From assembly GCA_045588655.1 (NCBI GenBank), contig JAZNEP010000007.1, positions 97,955 to 161,954 of the forward strand: a stretch of 64,000 bases of DNA. Reading direction: 5' to 3'. Below the pieces are notes generated by a model that made no database searches, was not told the DNA's origin, and was given only the letters and a program-made list of their open reading frames with translations. Below, one piece after another: positions 35,779-46,391 of this stretch. Every line of letters starts with the position of its first letter. Within the stretch, counting starts at the first letter, position 1. The stretch is from SVFI01 sp045588655 (GTDB lineage: Bacteria; Bacillota; Clostridia; Lachnospirales; Lachnospiraceae). The translations under genes and the position numbers were made by a program.

Positions 35779-36811
35779 ACTGTCTCCTGTTCATCTCTTT
35801 TTTATGTTTACGTCGTTTCCTGATTTTGCGAATAATCAGAATCACAATACCGATAATGATTGTCCATATAACAAGATACGGCAAAGCTATCACAAAATCA
35901 ATCACAAATTCCTTACAATCGTTCCCTATGTTTTTCAAACTATGTACAAAACCTTCTGTCATTCTCTGCAAATCCGTTTTCTGTTCCGGTTCTGCCGGTG
36001 TATAAATCACCACTTCTGACAGCTCAATTTGAATCGTTGCATAATCGACCAGATTATCATAGGTCCTAAGCTGAGACTCCAATCCCTGAATCTCATATCG
36101 AACATCCGTCAATCGGCCTTCCAGTGCTACAATCGTTTCAATATCCTCTGCTTTTTCCAAAAGCGCCATCAGTCTTTCATATTCCACTTCATACGCTTCT
36201 TTTCTACTCTTTGTATCTACGTAGGATAAGGTAACATCTGTAGCGCTCTCACTTTTTCGCGTGATATTTGCATTTTTTGAAACTTCGTTTATCAACTCAT
36301 CCAGTTTATCTACCGGAACTCGTACCACATAGTGTGCATTTCTTGATGAGCTGCTATAATAATTTCCCGCATATATTTCGCTGGATTCCATATAACCACC
36401 CAGCTCCATTACTTTCTGCTCAATGAAATCAGTGGTCTCAGTAAACTCCTGTGTTTCCACACTAAGATTGACACGGCGAATCAATTTACGGTTAGAAGCG
36501 ACTGTATTTTCAAGACCTGCTTCCTCGACCGGCTGGGCCGATCCGGAAGCAGCATCCGAAGAAGACTCTGTTTCCATTTCCGGCGCTTCTTCTGCTACCA
36601 TATCATTCGTCGCAACAGACTGCTCCTTCATATCAAAATTCAGACTCATTCCGGCGTCGCTACCACTATCCCAGATTTCAGACTCTGCCGTCGACATACT
36701 ATCATATTCCATTGATGCTATATTATCCTTTGAAGCTCCGCACCCAATCAGAAGCATAGCCGTCAGTACTACCGCAATAATCCGTCCAATTCCACTTTTT
36801 CTTCTTTTCAT
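35627..36811 (-). CDS. DUF4349-domain membrane lipoprotein
   Basis: A 394-aa protein. It starts with a lipoprotein signal (LTAMLLIGCGASKD), an acidic Ser-rich segment, then the DUF4349 domain (about residues 105-270: RKLIRRVNLSVETQEF, RVPVDKLDELI, YVDTKSRKEAYEVEYERL), and a C-terminal membrane helix (YLVIWTIIIGIVILII) followed by a basic stretch RKIRKRRKHKKEMNRRQ. The last ~50 residues, rich in Asp/Glu/Arg, are encoded within era in a different frame and lack homology signs. DUF4349 function is unknown. AGGAGG precedes the ATG. Confidence 0.88.
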   Translation of the reverse strand: MKRRKSGIGRIIAVVLTAMLLIGCGASKDNIASMEYDSMSTAESEIWDSGSDAGMSLNFDMKEQSVATNDMVAEEAPEMETESSSDAASGSAQPVEEAGLENTVASNRKLIRRVNLSVETQEFTETTDFIEQKVMELGGYMESSEIYAGNYYSSSSRNAHYVVRVPVDKLDELINEVSKNANITRKSESATDVTLSYVDTKSRKEAYEVEYERLMALLEKAEDIETIVALEGRLTDVRYEIQGLESQLRTYDNLVDYATIQIELSEVVIYTPAEPEQKTDLQRMTEGFVHSLKNIGNDCKEFVIDFVIALPYLVIWTIIIGIVILIIRKIRKRRKHKKEMNRRQYADRGQYATAKEDGLRDTDRKTERGEINTDEPIDRAEDSDHIKQTADNKK

Positions 36812-36892
36812 AAAAAACCCTCCTTTACTTTTCTTAAGACTTTTTCTTAAGCTATCAGTAATACGATTATCTGAGGCTCTTTTTTGGTACTT

Positions 36893-39814
36893 CTATGCAA
36901 AAAGTGGTGAAATTTCTTTGAACAACGACTCATTTTCTTTCAATTTTTCTTCATTTCCGACCACGCAAAGCACCTGATCGTCAAGCATCGCCTTCAAGTA
37001 GTCTGCCATACGGTGAATATCATCCACATTACATGAGAGAATTTCATCACGTTCCTTTTGTTCCTCTTCGAACGTATATCCGGTCATATACGCCGTGTAA
37101 CTACGCGCACCAATCGCACTCGGTGACAAAGGCATATCTTTTTCTGCAATCGCACCAATGATATATTTCGTCATCGTATCTTCATCCGCCTCAAAGCTTT
37201 GTAAATAGCTTGGCGCATTCTCATAGATCTCAATGGTCTGTGACAGATTAGGATCACGATATGACACAAAGTAGGAAACTCCTGCTTTTGAGAAGTTACT
37301 CATACATCCGTATGCTCCGCCTTTTACTCTGACCTGAATCCAAAGGTAATCATATCCCATCATAACCCGAAGCACTCTAAGCGCTCCTGTATAGGCAAAT
37401 CCATGCTTTGCATAATTCCCCGCTCTGCAGACATATTGAATACCTGCCGAAGTGCAAAATCCCTCCTGCTTTTTGGTCAGCTTAGCATGAAACGGCTCTG
37501 CTTTGTTGTCTGCGCAATCAAGCATCTCATCCAGCACTTTTGCTGATTCGATAAATCGATTCAACCCTTCCTGAGAACCGGTAAAATCGTAAATCAGTCT
37601 CCCTTTGTGACAGATAAAGCTGAGTACCTCTTTCATCCGAACAATACACTCATCTTTTTTCTGTTCAAAGTCTGCCAAAATACCACTGATGAAGCGATAA
37701 AATCCTACTCCATTCATTTCATCCTCTGCCCAAACAGGCAATGAAATATAGGAAACCGCTCTCATCACCGCAAGCGAATGCCCGGCACTCGTCATTCTGG
37801 CCTGCATACGAGATTTTAATTCTCCCAAAATCTCTTTCAAACGCTTTTCATCTTCCAGATTTGATGTAAAAAGAATTTCTTTCACAAGTGCAAACATATC
37901 TTCCACTTTATCTTCGAGTGCTTTTCCTTTGACCTCAAACATCATCTTGAACTTATCCGTATCATTTGAGTCTGTATAAGAACCTATCTGGAAGGAAATG
38001 CCACCGGTCCTTAGATTCATTTCGTTAAACAACTCACCATAACTATAATTCTCTGTATCTACAAGTCCAAGCACATTTTTTAACAATCCCAAATATGGCA
38101 ACCATTCTGCCTTAACATCTCTGACATCAAATGCAAGTCTTGCATAGGATACTCCGTTGGAAAATACCGGATGGAATAACAATTTATTTCCAAACAGTTC
38201 CTGCTCTTTTGTACAATATTCCATGGCTTCCTTCTTTAAATCACTTCTCGAAAGCATTGGAATCTTTGCAAGATCTTCCGGCGAAGATTCTTCTTCCTGA
38301 TACTGTTTGAGTGCCTGCGTTTCCTCAATGATCTGTGCAAGCGCTTCCTTTGAAAGCGATGCCTTATATGTTGCCAGTTTTTCAACCTGTTCCTGATTGT
38401 TTTTCTTTTCCAAACCTTTTGAAGGAACCATTGTCACTATTGTTTTATGTGTATTTCTCAAAATCTGATCAGTGACCAGTGTTTCGAAATAATCGGTTTC
38501 TACCTTTTCCCTCAACACTTTAAACGTTTCATTTGCCTCAATATGCATAAACGGCGAAGCTTCATCATAAAGCCAGCTGTCAAATGCTTGCAGACCATAC
38601 ATGAGTCCCTTTGGATACGATCCAAAATCTGCTTCTCTGTACTTAAATTCAAAATAGTTAATCGCTGCATATAGTGCATTTTTCGGAATACCGTTTTTTG
38701 CCAGATTGGTCAGCGTGTTTTCTAATATATCAATAAATCTGTCTTTCTCTTCTTCCCTTGCATTTTTTGCAACAAAAGAGAAAAATGGCTGTAAAATACC
38801 ATTTTCACAAACACTGTACACATCTTCACCGATTCCCGCATTCATAAGTTCCACTTTTACAGGTGCTCCCGGTGCAGAACACAGTGCATAATCAAGCACC
38901 TGAAGTGCCACATACAACTCTTTGTCAAGACTTGTTCCGATGGAAACATTGTATGAAAAATAGGTCATCGACTGCGTGTCATCCGTTTCCAGTACCGGAT
39001 ATTCTTTCACAACCTGCTTTGGCTCTGCAAATGCCTTTTGGATTTTAATTTCAGAGTCCATTTCCAGGTGGTCATATTTTGACAGATATTCTTCGTCCAA
39101 ATAGCGAAGTTTTTCCTCCATATCCATATTTCCGTATAAATAGATATAGCTATTGGATGGATGATAGTATTTTTTATGAAATGCGATAAAATCTTCATAG
39201 GTCAGCTTTAAAATTTCGGATGGTTCTCCACCGGAATCGACTCCATAGGCCGTATCCGGATAAAGGCTGTTCATAATTTCCCTATCCAGCAGATCATCCG
39301 CTGAGGAATATGCGCCTTTCATCTCATTATATACTACTCCGTTGCATATGATATCCTCCTGTGGATCGTTGCATTCATAATGCCATCCTTCCTGATAGAA
39401 TATCTTCTTTTCTTTGTAAATATTCGGACAAAAAACCGCATCCAAGTACACATCCATCAAGTTGGCAAAATCCTTATCATTGCAACTTGCTACCGGATAT
39501 ACGGTCTTGTCCGGAAACGTCATTGCATTTAGAAAGGTATTTAGCGATCCTTTTGCAAGCTCTACAAACGGATCTTTTACCGGATACTTTTCGGACCCGC
39601 AGAGCACGCTATGTTCGATAATATGTGCCACTCCGGTGCTATCTGTAGGCGGTGTACGAAATCCGATATAAAACACTTTATTGTCATCATCATTGCAAAG
39701 CAGCGCAATCTTTGCACCTGTCTTTTTATGACGCAAAATCACGCCTTCCGAATTCAAATCCTCCACCTTTCTGTTTTCTATCAATTCGTATGCACTAAGC
39801 TTCTGAAACTCCAT
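36893..39814 (-). CDS. M16C metallopeptidase (presequence-protease/insulinase family)
   Basis: A 973-aa zinc peptidase. The inverted zinc motif HxxEH is HIIEH at residues 64-68 (GVAHIIEHSVLCGSEKY), and the distal Glu is in VVYNEMKGAYSS. The family's FLNAMTFPDKTVYPVAS follows. The four-domain chamber structure of M16C (PreP, Cym1) fits the length. It should degrade unfolded peptides in the cytoplasm. It has no signal peptide. Upstream is the unknown 141-aa gene (26-base gap); downstream is the DUF4349 gene. Confidence 0.95.
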   Translation of the reverse strand: MEFQKLSAYELIENRKVEDLNSEGVILRHKKTGAKIALLCNDDDNKVFYIGFRTPPTDSTGVAHIIEHSVLCGSEKYPVKDPFVELAKGSLNTFLNAMTFPDKTVYPVASCNDKDFANLMDVYLDAVFCPNIYKEKKIFYQEGWHYECNDPQEDIICNGVVYNEMKGAYSSADDLLDREIMNSLYPDTAYGVDSGGEPSEILKLTYEDFIAFHKKYYHPSNSYIYLYGNMDMEEKLRYLDEEYLSKYDHLEMDSEIKIQKAFAEPKQVVKEYPVLETDDTQSMTYFSYNVSIGTSLDKELYVALQVLDYALCSAPGAPVKVELMNAGIGEDVYSVCENGILQPFFSFVAKNAREEEKDRFIDILENTLTNLAKNGIPKNALYAAINYFEFKYREADFGSYPKGLMYGLQAFDSWLYDEASPFMHIEANETFKVLREKVETDYFETLVTDQILRNTHKTIVTMVPSKGLEKKNNQEQVEKLATYKASLSKEALAQIIEETQALKQYQEEESSPEDLAKIPMLSRSDLKKEAMEYCTKEQELFGNKLLFHPVFSNGVSYARLAFDVRDVKAEWLPYLGLLKNVLGLVDTENYSYGELFNEMNLRTGGISFQIGSYTDSNDTDKFKMMFEVKGKALEDKVEDMFALVKEILFTSNLEDEKRLKEILGELKSRMQARMTSAGHSLAVMRAVSYISLPVWAEDEMNGVGFYRFISGILADFEQKKDECIVRMKEVLSFICHKGRLIYDFTGSQEGLNRFIESAKVLDEMLDCADNKAEPFHAKLTKKQEGFCTSAGIQYVCRAGNYAKHGFAYTGALRVLRVMMGYDYLWIQVRVKGGAYGCMSNFSKAGVSYFVSYRDPNLSQTIEIYENAPSYLQSFEADEDTMTKYIIGAIAEKDMPLSPSAIGARSYTAYMTGYTFEEEQKERDEILSCNVDDIHRMADYLKAMLDDQVLCVVGNEEKLKENESLFKEISPLFA

Positions 39815-39839
39815 TTTACTGCCTCCAACTTTTCATTAC

Positions 39840-40265
39840 TTAGACCGGCAAAGAGCCAAGTCTTAACTTTGAACATCTAAATTCCAAAATGTATTCCGGA
39901 CTAATTTTATCACGTAACTGCACATCTTTGACTAAATCTGCTATCGTGCATATTTGTTCACGATATTCAATCCGACTATTTCCTTTTCGATCTGTTACTG
40001 TCTCAGGGAACATCACTTTAAACTTCCCTCTCAGTTGCTGATAAATCATATAACTCTGACTTTTTTCAGAGATAAAAACCATATGGTCACACAAACGAAT
40101 CCCTTGTTCCATTTCACTTTGCATATACTGATAAATTGCTGTTTTTAATTTTTGGGGTGTATCATCAGCTTCTGCAAGTTCCTTATATGTCATACGCATT
40201 CCGATGTAAACATTTGAAAAATCCTGCAATACGTACTTAAAATCATTTTCATTCCCTATTGTCAT
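39840..40265 (-). CDS. Unrecognised protein overlapping the RpoD-like gene
   Basis: A 141-aa soluble protein with no domain I recognise. It is mixed alpha/beta and slightly basic at the C-terminus (EYILEFRCSKLRLGSLPV). The start, MTIGNENDFK, is well placed: GGAGCAGGAAA precedes the ATG, which lies 17 bases inside the end of the truncated RpoD-like gene. This overlap suggests translation coupling and a joint role. The motif ICTIADLVKDVQLRDKISPE is notable but not diagnostic. Confidence 0.8.
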   Translation of the reverse strand: MTIGNENDFKYVLQDFSNVYIGMRMTYKELAEADDTPQKLKTAIYQYMQSEMEQGIRLCDHMVFISEKSQSYMIYQQLRGKFKVMFPETVTDRKGNSRIEYREQICTIADLVKDVQLRDKISPEYILEFRCSKLRLGSLPV

Positions 40266-40848
40266 TTTCCTGCTCCATTTGAATATTTTTCGAATTTTCT
40301 TCTTCCTGAATCATCTGCTCCATCGCATCCATCATGCATTTCCCCAAAAAACCATGCACTTCTTCCCATATATTCTCTGTCGCTTCCAGACATGCAAGGT
40401 CACCAACTGCCATCGTCAATGCCAGATTTCCTTCTCCGATCAAATCTTCCAAAAGAACGCCTTGGCCCGTATACAGCTTGGCCAAATCTGCCACCTCAAT
40501 CAAAAACTGTGTCAGCACCACCTGCTGCGCTTCCTTATCTCCGGCAACAGCAGAATACATCACTTCCACCAGTTGCTCCTGCTCCAGTTGTCGGATTTCA
40601 CCAATGCTCTGCAGATAGTCTTCCAGATAGTTTTTATCCTCCATCGATAAAAACTCATCCATATCCGCCTGTTCTCCGACCGTAATTTTCTGTGAATGCA
40701 AATATTCTAAAAGAAGCTTATTTTGTTCTTCGTTTTTTATCAGATCCGGAAAATATTCCGCAAGTTGTTCCTGACTAATACACATTTGCTGCTTTTTTGC
40801 CTGTGCAGTCAGCTGCTGCAATGTTTCTCTAAATTGTTTTTCCTCCAT
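40249..40848 (-). CDS. Truncated RpoD-like protein (sigma-70 regions 1.1, 1.2, 2.1-2.2 only)
   Basis: A 199-aa protein whose parts resemble a primary sigma factor in order. Residues 1-60 look like region 1.1 (KKQQMCISQEQLAEYF, then LLLEYLHSQKITV). Residues 72-110 look like region 1.2 and the start of 2 (KNYLEDYLQSIGEIRQL, then AGDKEAQQVV). Residues 110-150 look like 2.1-2.2, ending in VLLEDLIGEGNLALTMAV, close to the core-binding DLIQEGNIGLMKAV of RpoD. The aromatic melting and -10 reading regions (2.3-2.4), and regions 3 and 4, are missing; the tail is acidic. It cannot act as a sigma factor alone. I infer a decoy, anti-sigma or core-binding role. The ATG has AGGAG upstream. Confidence 0.75.
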   Translation of the reverse strand: MEEKQFRETLQQLTAQAKKQQMCISQEQLAEYFPDLIKNEEQNKLLLEYLHSQKITVGEQADMDEFLSMEDKNYLEDYLQSIGEIRQLEQEQLVEVMYSAVAGDKEAQQVVLTQFLIEVADLAKLYTGQGVLLEDLIGEGNLALTMAVGDLACLEATENIWEEVHGFLGKCMMDAMEQMIQEEENSKNIQMEQENDNRE

Positions 40849-40868
40849 CACAAAGCTCCTATTTTTTC

Positions 40869-41801
40869 TTATTTTTTTACATGTGTATGCGTGAATATAT
40901 GTTCACTGCAATAGGAATAGTTACCATCACATTTTGAGCAGAATCTAAAATCCATATCCGGATTTTCTTCGCTCGTTCTACCACAAATCGCACACTTATG
41001 CTTTGCAATCTTCTGAATCTTAACTGTTTGTTTTTTGAATTCATGCTGTCGTTTGATCTGCTTAGGTGTACGGAATGATTTTCTTGTTGTAACAAAGAAA
41101 ATAATCGTACTCATCAACGAAAATAGGATGGCAATACAATTAGCCACATAATAATAACCTATCACCGTTCCTCTCACTGTCACTGCACTCACTAAATTGC
41201 TGAGAAAATCAACTGCAAGAATAATAGAGTATATAATTCCAAGCACTTTTACCTTAATCGGAAGTGGAATCACAAACATTACTAAAAGCGTAATTCGCGC
41301 TTCCGGAAACGTCATCGCATATGCCAGCATAATCGACATACAGACATAATATGTGCTGAAACTCATAGAAATAATCGAGTAAAATGAGTCTAATGTCATG
41401 TTCATCTGTGCCACTGTCGCAGCCTCGTTCAGGCCTGTCAGCAGCGTCCCTGCATAAAGTAAAAAAGCCCCCACAATCGTAAACAACATACCAGAAATCA
41501 GATATACATTGTAACGGAAGGTTCCCCATACCTGTTCCATGGTTCTTCCTATCGAATAATAAAAATACAACATAATAAGTGTAAATATATCTAATCCGCC
41601 CGGTGGAATCACAATCCATGTAAAAAGTCTCCAGACCTGTCCCTGACAAATTTTGTGCGGATCCAATGTCAAATAGGCCAAAAATCCAGGATTCATTAAT
41701 TGAATCACATAACCAAACGCATAACAGACAATCAAATATAACGTGATATTCCGAATCTCGTATTTTCCATATTTTCGTTCCATTTTGGATATCCAGTTCA
41801 T
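40869..41801 (-). CDS. Rhomboid-like membrane protein lacking catalytic residues, with C-terminal zinc ribbon
   Basis: A 310-aa protein with about six membrane helices (ITLYLIVCYAFGYVIQL to AILFSLMSTIIFFV). The layout and text such as VWRLFTWIVIPPGG and SIGRTMEQVWGTFRYNVYLISG recall rhomboid/Derlin-type folds: the amphipathic loop with W-R and the helix with an E-x-x-W-G. The GxSxG Ser and the catalytic His are not visible, so proteolysis is unlikely. The cytoplasmic tail has CAICG and CSKCDG-YSYC, a zinc-binding pair of knuckles ending in a His-rich segment. It lies upstream of the RpoD-like gene (21 bases) and may share its transcript. Confidence 0.75.
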   Translation of the reverse strand: MNWISKMERKYGKYEIRNITLYLIVCYAFGYVIQLMNPGFLAYLTLDPHKICQGQVWRLFTWIVIPPGGLDIFTLIMLYFYYSIGRTMEQVWGTFRYNVYLISGMLFTIVGAFLLYAGTLLTGLNEAATVAQMNMTLDSFYSIISMSFSTYYVCMSIMLAYAMTFPEARITLLVMFVIPLPIKVKVLGIIYSIILAVDFLSNLVSAVTVRGTVIGYYYVANCIAILFSLMSTIIFFVTTRKSFRTPKQIKRQHEFKKQTVKIQKIAKHKCAICGRTSEENPDMDFRFCSKCDGNYSYCSEHIFTHTHVKK

Positions 41802-41927
41802 TTTATTCTACCTCTGATCCTATTCAAATTCATATTGCAATCTATTCTAACATGCTCAAAATGGAAAGTAAACCAATGTCGACGGAAAAACAGATTAGTT
41901 TTATTCATTTTTAACAAATCAGTATCG

Positions 41928-41997
41928 TATAATTTATTGATTTTTTATACATTTAAAAAAATTGTCGATTGCACAATCAAATGCATTGTCGTATAAT
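41928..41997 (+). promoter_or_regulatory. Promoter region of the dehydratase activase gene
   Basis: A strong sigma-A promoter: TTGCAC (41969-41974), 17-bp spacer, TATAAT (41992-41997). A second TATAAT lies at 41928-41933 with a poor -35. GATTG-CA-CAATC (41967-41978) is a palindrome covering the -35, and ATTGTCG is repeated at 41961 and 41985. Confidence 0.75.
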
Positions 41998-42050
41998 GTA
42001 AAACGGTGTCCATTGAATGACACATATAAATAGGAAAGGATTGGTTTTAC

Positions 42051-45000
42051 ATGGAAACGCAACGTTATACGCTTGGAATTGATATCGGTTCTACCACCGT
42101 AAAAATTGCGATTCTTGACGAATCAAACAATATTATATTTTCAGATTACAAAAGACATTTTGCAAATATACGCGAAACATTACTTGATCTTCTCAAGGAT
42201 GCTTTTGCAGAACATGGTAATCTCTCTGTATCTCCGATGATTACCGGGTCCGGTGGTCTGGCTCTTGCTAACTGTCTCGAGATACCTTTTACCCAAGAAG
42301 TGATTGCCGTATCTACTTCTTTAAAAAAATATGCTCCGCAAACAGATGTTGCCATCGAACTTGGCGGCGAAGATGCCAAAATTATATACTTTGAGGGTGG
42401 AAATGTAGAACAGCGTATGAACGGTATTTGTGCCGGAGGTACTGGTTCTTTCATTGACCAGATGGCTTCTCTTTTGCAGACAGACGCTACTGGGCTTAAT
42501 AACTATGCGAAAAGCTATCAGTCTTTATATACAATTGCTGCCCGTTGTGGTGTCTTTGCAAAATCTGACATTCAGCCGCTCATTAATGATGGCGCAACCA
42601 AGGAAGATCTATCTGCCTCCATTTTTCAGGCGGTGGTCAATCAAACCATCAGCGGTCTTGCCTGCGGAAAGCCGATTCGTGGTCATGTAGCCTTCTTAGG
42701 TGGTCCTCTGTTCTTTTTATCAGAGCTTAAAGAGGCTTTTATTCGCACGCTTAAACTGGATGCTGACCATATTATTTCTCCAAAAAATCCTCACCTCTTT
42801 GCTGCCATCGGCTCTGCGCTGAATGCAAAAGAGGAAGTCCGTTTTTCCTTGGATGAAGTAATATCAAAGCTTTCTTCTGATCTCAAAATGGAATTTGAAG
42901 TGGAACGTATGTCTCCTCTCTTTTCCACAAAGACAGAATATGAACTATTTACCACCAGACACAATTCTCACAAGGTTCGCAGTGGTAAAATCTCAAAATA
43001 CAAAGGGAACTGCTATCTTGGAATTGATGCAGGGTCTACTACAACGAAAGTCGCCCTAATTGCTGAGGACGGTTCTCTGTTATATTCGTTTTACAGTAGC
43101 AACAACGGTAGTCCGCTTAAGACAGCGATAACTGCGTTTAAAGATATTTATTCTCAGCTTCCGGAGGAGGCACATATTGTCCATGCATGTTCCACCGGCT
43201 ATGGTGAGGCTCTTATGAAAGCAGCCTTTCTTTTAGATGAGGGAGAAGTAGAAACCGTTGCACACTATTATGCAGCTGCCTTCTTTGCACCTGATGTTGA
43301 CTGTATCCTCGATATCGGTGGTCAGGACATGAAATGTATTAAGATTAAAAACGGAACCGTGGACAGCGTACAGCTCAATGAAGCTTGTTCTTCCGGTTGT
43401 GGTTCCTTTATTGAAACGTTTGCAAAATCTTTGAACTATTCTGTCGAGGACTTTGCAAAAGAGGCTTTGTTTGCCCATAATCCGATTGATCTTGGAACCA
43501 GATGTACTGTTTTCATGAATTCAAAAGTAAAGCAAGCGCAAAAAGAAGGTGCATCCGTTGCAGATATTTCTGCCGGTCTTGCTTATTCCGTTATCAAAAA
43601 CGCACTGTTCAAAGTAATCAAAGTATCTTCTGCCAGTGAACTTGGCAAAAAAATCGTGGTGCAAGGCGGAACCTTCTACAATGACGCTGTTCTTCGAAGC
43701 TTTGAAAAAATAGCCGGTTGTGAGGCTGTTCGTCCGGACATCGCCGGAATTATGGGGGCATTTGGTGCTGCATTGATTGCCAAAGAACGTTTCCACGAAA
43801 AGGAATCCCAAGCATCCAATGACATTGACGCAAAAGCCGTATCCTCCACTATGCTTTCCATTGATAAAATTAATTCTTTGGAGTTTACTACTCGCATGGC
43901 AAAATGTCAGGGATGTACCAATCATTGTCGACTCACGATTAATCAGTTTACCGGCGGTCGTCAGTACATATCCGGAAACCGCTGTGAGCGCGGTATCGGA
44001 AAAGAAAAAAATAAAAATAACATTCCAAATTTATATGAATATAAACTACATCGCATATTTGACTATGAACCGCTTCCAATTGATGAGGCGGTCAGGGGGC
44101 AAGTGGGAATTCCACGTGTTCTCAATATGTATGAAAACTATCCATTTTGGTTTACTTTTTTTACGGAGCTCAAATACCAGGTTGTATTATCTCCGCTTTC
44201 CACTCACAAAATTTATGAGCTTGGTATAGAGTCCATTCCAAGTGAGTCGGAATGCTATCCTGCTAAGCTTGCGCACGGTCATATTTCATGGCTAATTAAA
44301 CAAGGTGTTCCGTATATCTTTTATCCAGCTCTCTTTTATGAGCGCGATGAAGTTCCGGGTGCTAACAATCATTATAATTGTCCAATTGTTACATCCTATT
44401 CTGAAAATATAAAAAACAACGTAGAGGAAATCGGGCGCGGAGATGTGATTTTTCACAATCCATTCCTCTCCTTCCGTGATAAAGAATCCATCTACAAAGT
44501 CCTGGTCAAGGAATTTTCAGATATTCCAAATAATGAGATTTATCACGCAATCAACAAAGCATGGGATGAACTAGAAGCCGCCCGTGATGACATGAAGAAA
44601 AAAGGCGAAGAAACCATTGCATGGCTGAACGAAAATCACAAACGTGGGATTGTTCTTGCCGGACGCCCGTACCATATTGACCCGGAAATCAATCATGGAA
44701 TTCCAGAACTGATTAACTCCTATGACATTGCTGTTTTAACCGAGGATTCCATCTCTCATCTTGGATGGCCGGAACGTCCTCTTATTGTTTCCGATCAGTG
44801 GATGTATCATTCCCGTTTATATGCGGCTGCTTGTTATGTAAGAGGGGTCAATAACATTGATTTAATTCAGTTAAATTCGTTCGGTTGCGGATTAGATGCG
44901 GTTACCACGGATCAGGTAAATGATATACTGACTGCAAGTGACAAAATTTATACCTGTTTAAAAATTGATGAAGTAAATAACCTTGGCGCAGCCAGAATTC

Positions 45001-46328
45001 GTATTCGTTCTCTTATTGCAGCTTTGCATGTAAAGGAACTGAAAAACGAAGAGCGTGTGGTTCGTTCCAGTGCAATTAACCGTCCGGTGTTTACTGCAGA
45101 AATGAAGAAAGATTACACTCTCCTCTGCCCTCAGATGTCACCATTCCACTTTGACTATCTGAATGCTGCACTTGGAGCCGCCGGATATCATCTGGAAGTA
45201 TTGCCATCTGACAACAGACATGCAGTTGAAACAGGATTAAAATATGTAAATAATGACGCTTGCTATCCTTCTCTTATTGTAGTAGGACAGATTATGGATG
45301 CACTATTTTCCGGCAAATATGATCTCAACAAAGTAGCAATTGTGATGAGTCAGACCGGTGGTGGATGTCGAGCCACAAATTATATCGGATTTATCCGTCG
45401 TGCACTCACAAAAGCAAACCTAGAACATATTCCAGTTATTTCACTGAATATGTCAAACGGACTTGAAACCAATCCGGGATTTAAACTGGATGCCAACCTT
45501 CTATCCCGTATTATTCTTGGTGCAATTTTCGGTGATATTATTATGAAATGTGTCTACCGAATGCGACCATATGAAATCACCAAAGGTAGTGTCAACGCAG
45601 TGCATGACAAATGGCGTGAAACATTTACACATTTCATTTCGCGCAAGCACATATCGTTCTTTACATTTAATCGGATGTGTCGTCAAATGATTGCTGAATT
45701 TGATGCGATTCCAATTCACGAAGAACGTAAACCAAGAGTCGGTATTGTAGGTGAAATCCTGGTCAAATTCCTTCCGGCTGCAAACAATTATCTGGCAGAG
45801 CTTTTGGAAGCAGAAGGTGCAGAGCCTGTTTGTCCTGATTTACTGGACTTTATGTTCTATTGTTTCTACAATCAGATATACAAGGCCGAACAACTTGGGA
45901 CTTCCAAAAAAACGGCGGTTCTTTGTAAACTTGGTATTTCCGCAATGAATTTTGCACGTGGTGCTGCGACAAAAGCATTTATTAAATCAAAACATTTTGA
46001 TCCGCCGGCAAATATCTATGAACTTGCACAGCAGGCAAAAGACATCGTATCTCTCGGCAATCAGACAGGTGAAGGCTGGTTTTTAACTGCCGAAATGCTT
46101 GAACTGATACACAGCGGTGCTGCTAATATTGTCTGCACACAGCCATTTGGCTGTCTTCCAAACCATGTGGTCGGAAAAGGTGTCATCAAAGAACTTCGCA
46201 GGAGACATCCTTCCGCTAACATTGTTGCCATCGATTATGATCCTGGTGCAAGCGAAGTAAATCAGCTCAATCGAATCAAGCTGATGCTTTCAACTGCTAA
46301 TCATAATCTTAACGAATCTGATTCATAA
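42051..46328 (+). CDS. Fused 2-hydroxyacyl-CoA dehydratase activase (BadF/HgdC-type)
   Basis: A 1425-aa protein. It has two ASKHA ATPase domains (residues ~7-270 and ~322-590; [13 protein letters not shown] and [13 protein letters not shown]), each with cluster-binding cysteines ([14 protein letters not shown] and [19 protein letters not shown] and TRCTVFMN). Then comes a Cys-rich [11 protein letters not shown] segment, a DUF2229-type CoA enzyme activase domain (~660-890), and a dehydratase-subunit-like C-terminal region. Known HgdC-type activases use ATP to drive an electron into a 2-hydroxyacyl-CoA dehydratase. No dehydratase is in the window. Long fused forms are common in Clostridia but their partners are unclear. 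AGGAAAGG precedes the ATG. Confidence 0.92.
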   Translation: METQRYTLGIDIGSTTVKIAILDESNNIIFSDYKRHFANIRETLLDLLKDAFAEHGNLSVSPMITGSGGLALANCLEIPFTQEVIAVSTSLKKYAPQTDVAIELGGEDAKIIYFEGGNVEQRMNGICAGGTGSFIDQMASLLQTDATGLNNYAKSYQSLYTIAARCGVFAKSDIQPLINDGATKEDLSASIFQAVVNQTISGLACGKPIRGHVAFLGGPLFFLSELKEAFIRTLKLDADHIISPKNPHLFAAIGSALNAKEEVRFSLDEVISKLSSDLKMEFEVERMSPLFSTKTEYELFTTRHNSHKVRSGKISKYKGNCYLGIDAGSTTTKVALIAEDGSLLYSFYSSNNGSPLKTAITAFKDIYSQLPEEAHIVHACSTGYGEALMKAAFLLDEGEVETVAHYYAAAFFAPDVDCILDIGGQDMKCIKIKNGTVDSVQLNEACSSGCGSFIETFAKSLNYSVEDFAKEALFAHNPIDLGTRCTVFMNSKVKQAQKEGASVADISAGLAYSVIKNALFKVIKVSSASELGKKIVVQGGTFYNDAVLRSFEKIAGCEAVRPDIAGIMGAFGAALIAKERFHEKESQASNDIDAKAVSSTMLSIDKINSLEFTTRMAKCQGCTNHCRLTINQFTGGRQYISGNRCERGIGKEKNKNNIPNLYEYKLHRIFDYEPLPIDEAVRGQVGIPRVLNMYENYPFWFTFFTELKYQVVLSPLSTHKIYELGIESIPSESECYPAKLAHGHISWLIKQGVPYIFYPALFYERDEVPGANNHYNCPIVTSYSENIKNNVEEIGRGDVIFHNPFLSFRDKESIYKVLVKEFSDIPNNEIYHAINKAWDELEAARDDMKKKGEETIAWLNENHKRGIVLAGRPYHIDPEINHGIPELINSYDIAVLTEDSISHLGWPERPLIVSDQWMYHSRLYAAACYVRGVNNIDLIQLNSFGCGLDAVTTDQVNDILTASDKIYTCLKIDEVNNLGAARIRIRSLIAALHVKELKNEERVVRSSAINRPVFTAEMKKDYTLLCPQMSPFHFDYLNAALGAAGYHLEVLPSDNRHAVETGLKYVNNDACYPSLIVVGQIMDALFSGKYDLNKVAIVMSQTGGGCRATNYIGFIRRALTKANLEHIPVISLNMSNGLETNPGFKLDANLLSRIILGAIFGDIIMKCVYRMRPYEITKGSVNAVHDKWRETFTHFISRKHISFFTFNRMCRQMIAEFDAIPIHEERKPRVGIVGEILVKFLPAANNYLAELLEAEGAEPVCPDLLDFMFYCFYNQIYKAEQLGTSKKTAVLCKLGISAMNFARGAATKAFIKSKHFDPPANIYELAQQAKDIVSLGNQTGEGWFLTAEMLELIHSGAANIVCTQPFGCLPNHVVGKGVIKELRRRHPSANIVAIDYDPGASEVNQLNRIKLMLSTANHNLNESDS

Positions 46329-46333
46329 AAACA

Positions 46334-46379
46334 CCCCCATGAAGCACAGGCTTTTTTCACGCCTATCTTCATGGGGGTA
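46334..46379. terminator. Bidirectional hairpin after the activase gene
   Basis: ACCCCCATGAAG (46334-46345) pairs with CTTCATGGGGGT (46368-46379), with an inner AGGC/GCCT stem. The T-run is poor on both sides, so the hairpin may also protect 3' ends. Confidence 0.65.
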
Positions 46380-46391
46380 AATATTTCTTCA

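Noticed and set aside
43521..43925. Minus-strand frame inside the activase gene
   Set aside because: Shadow of a long, conserved gene on the other strand.
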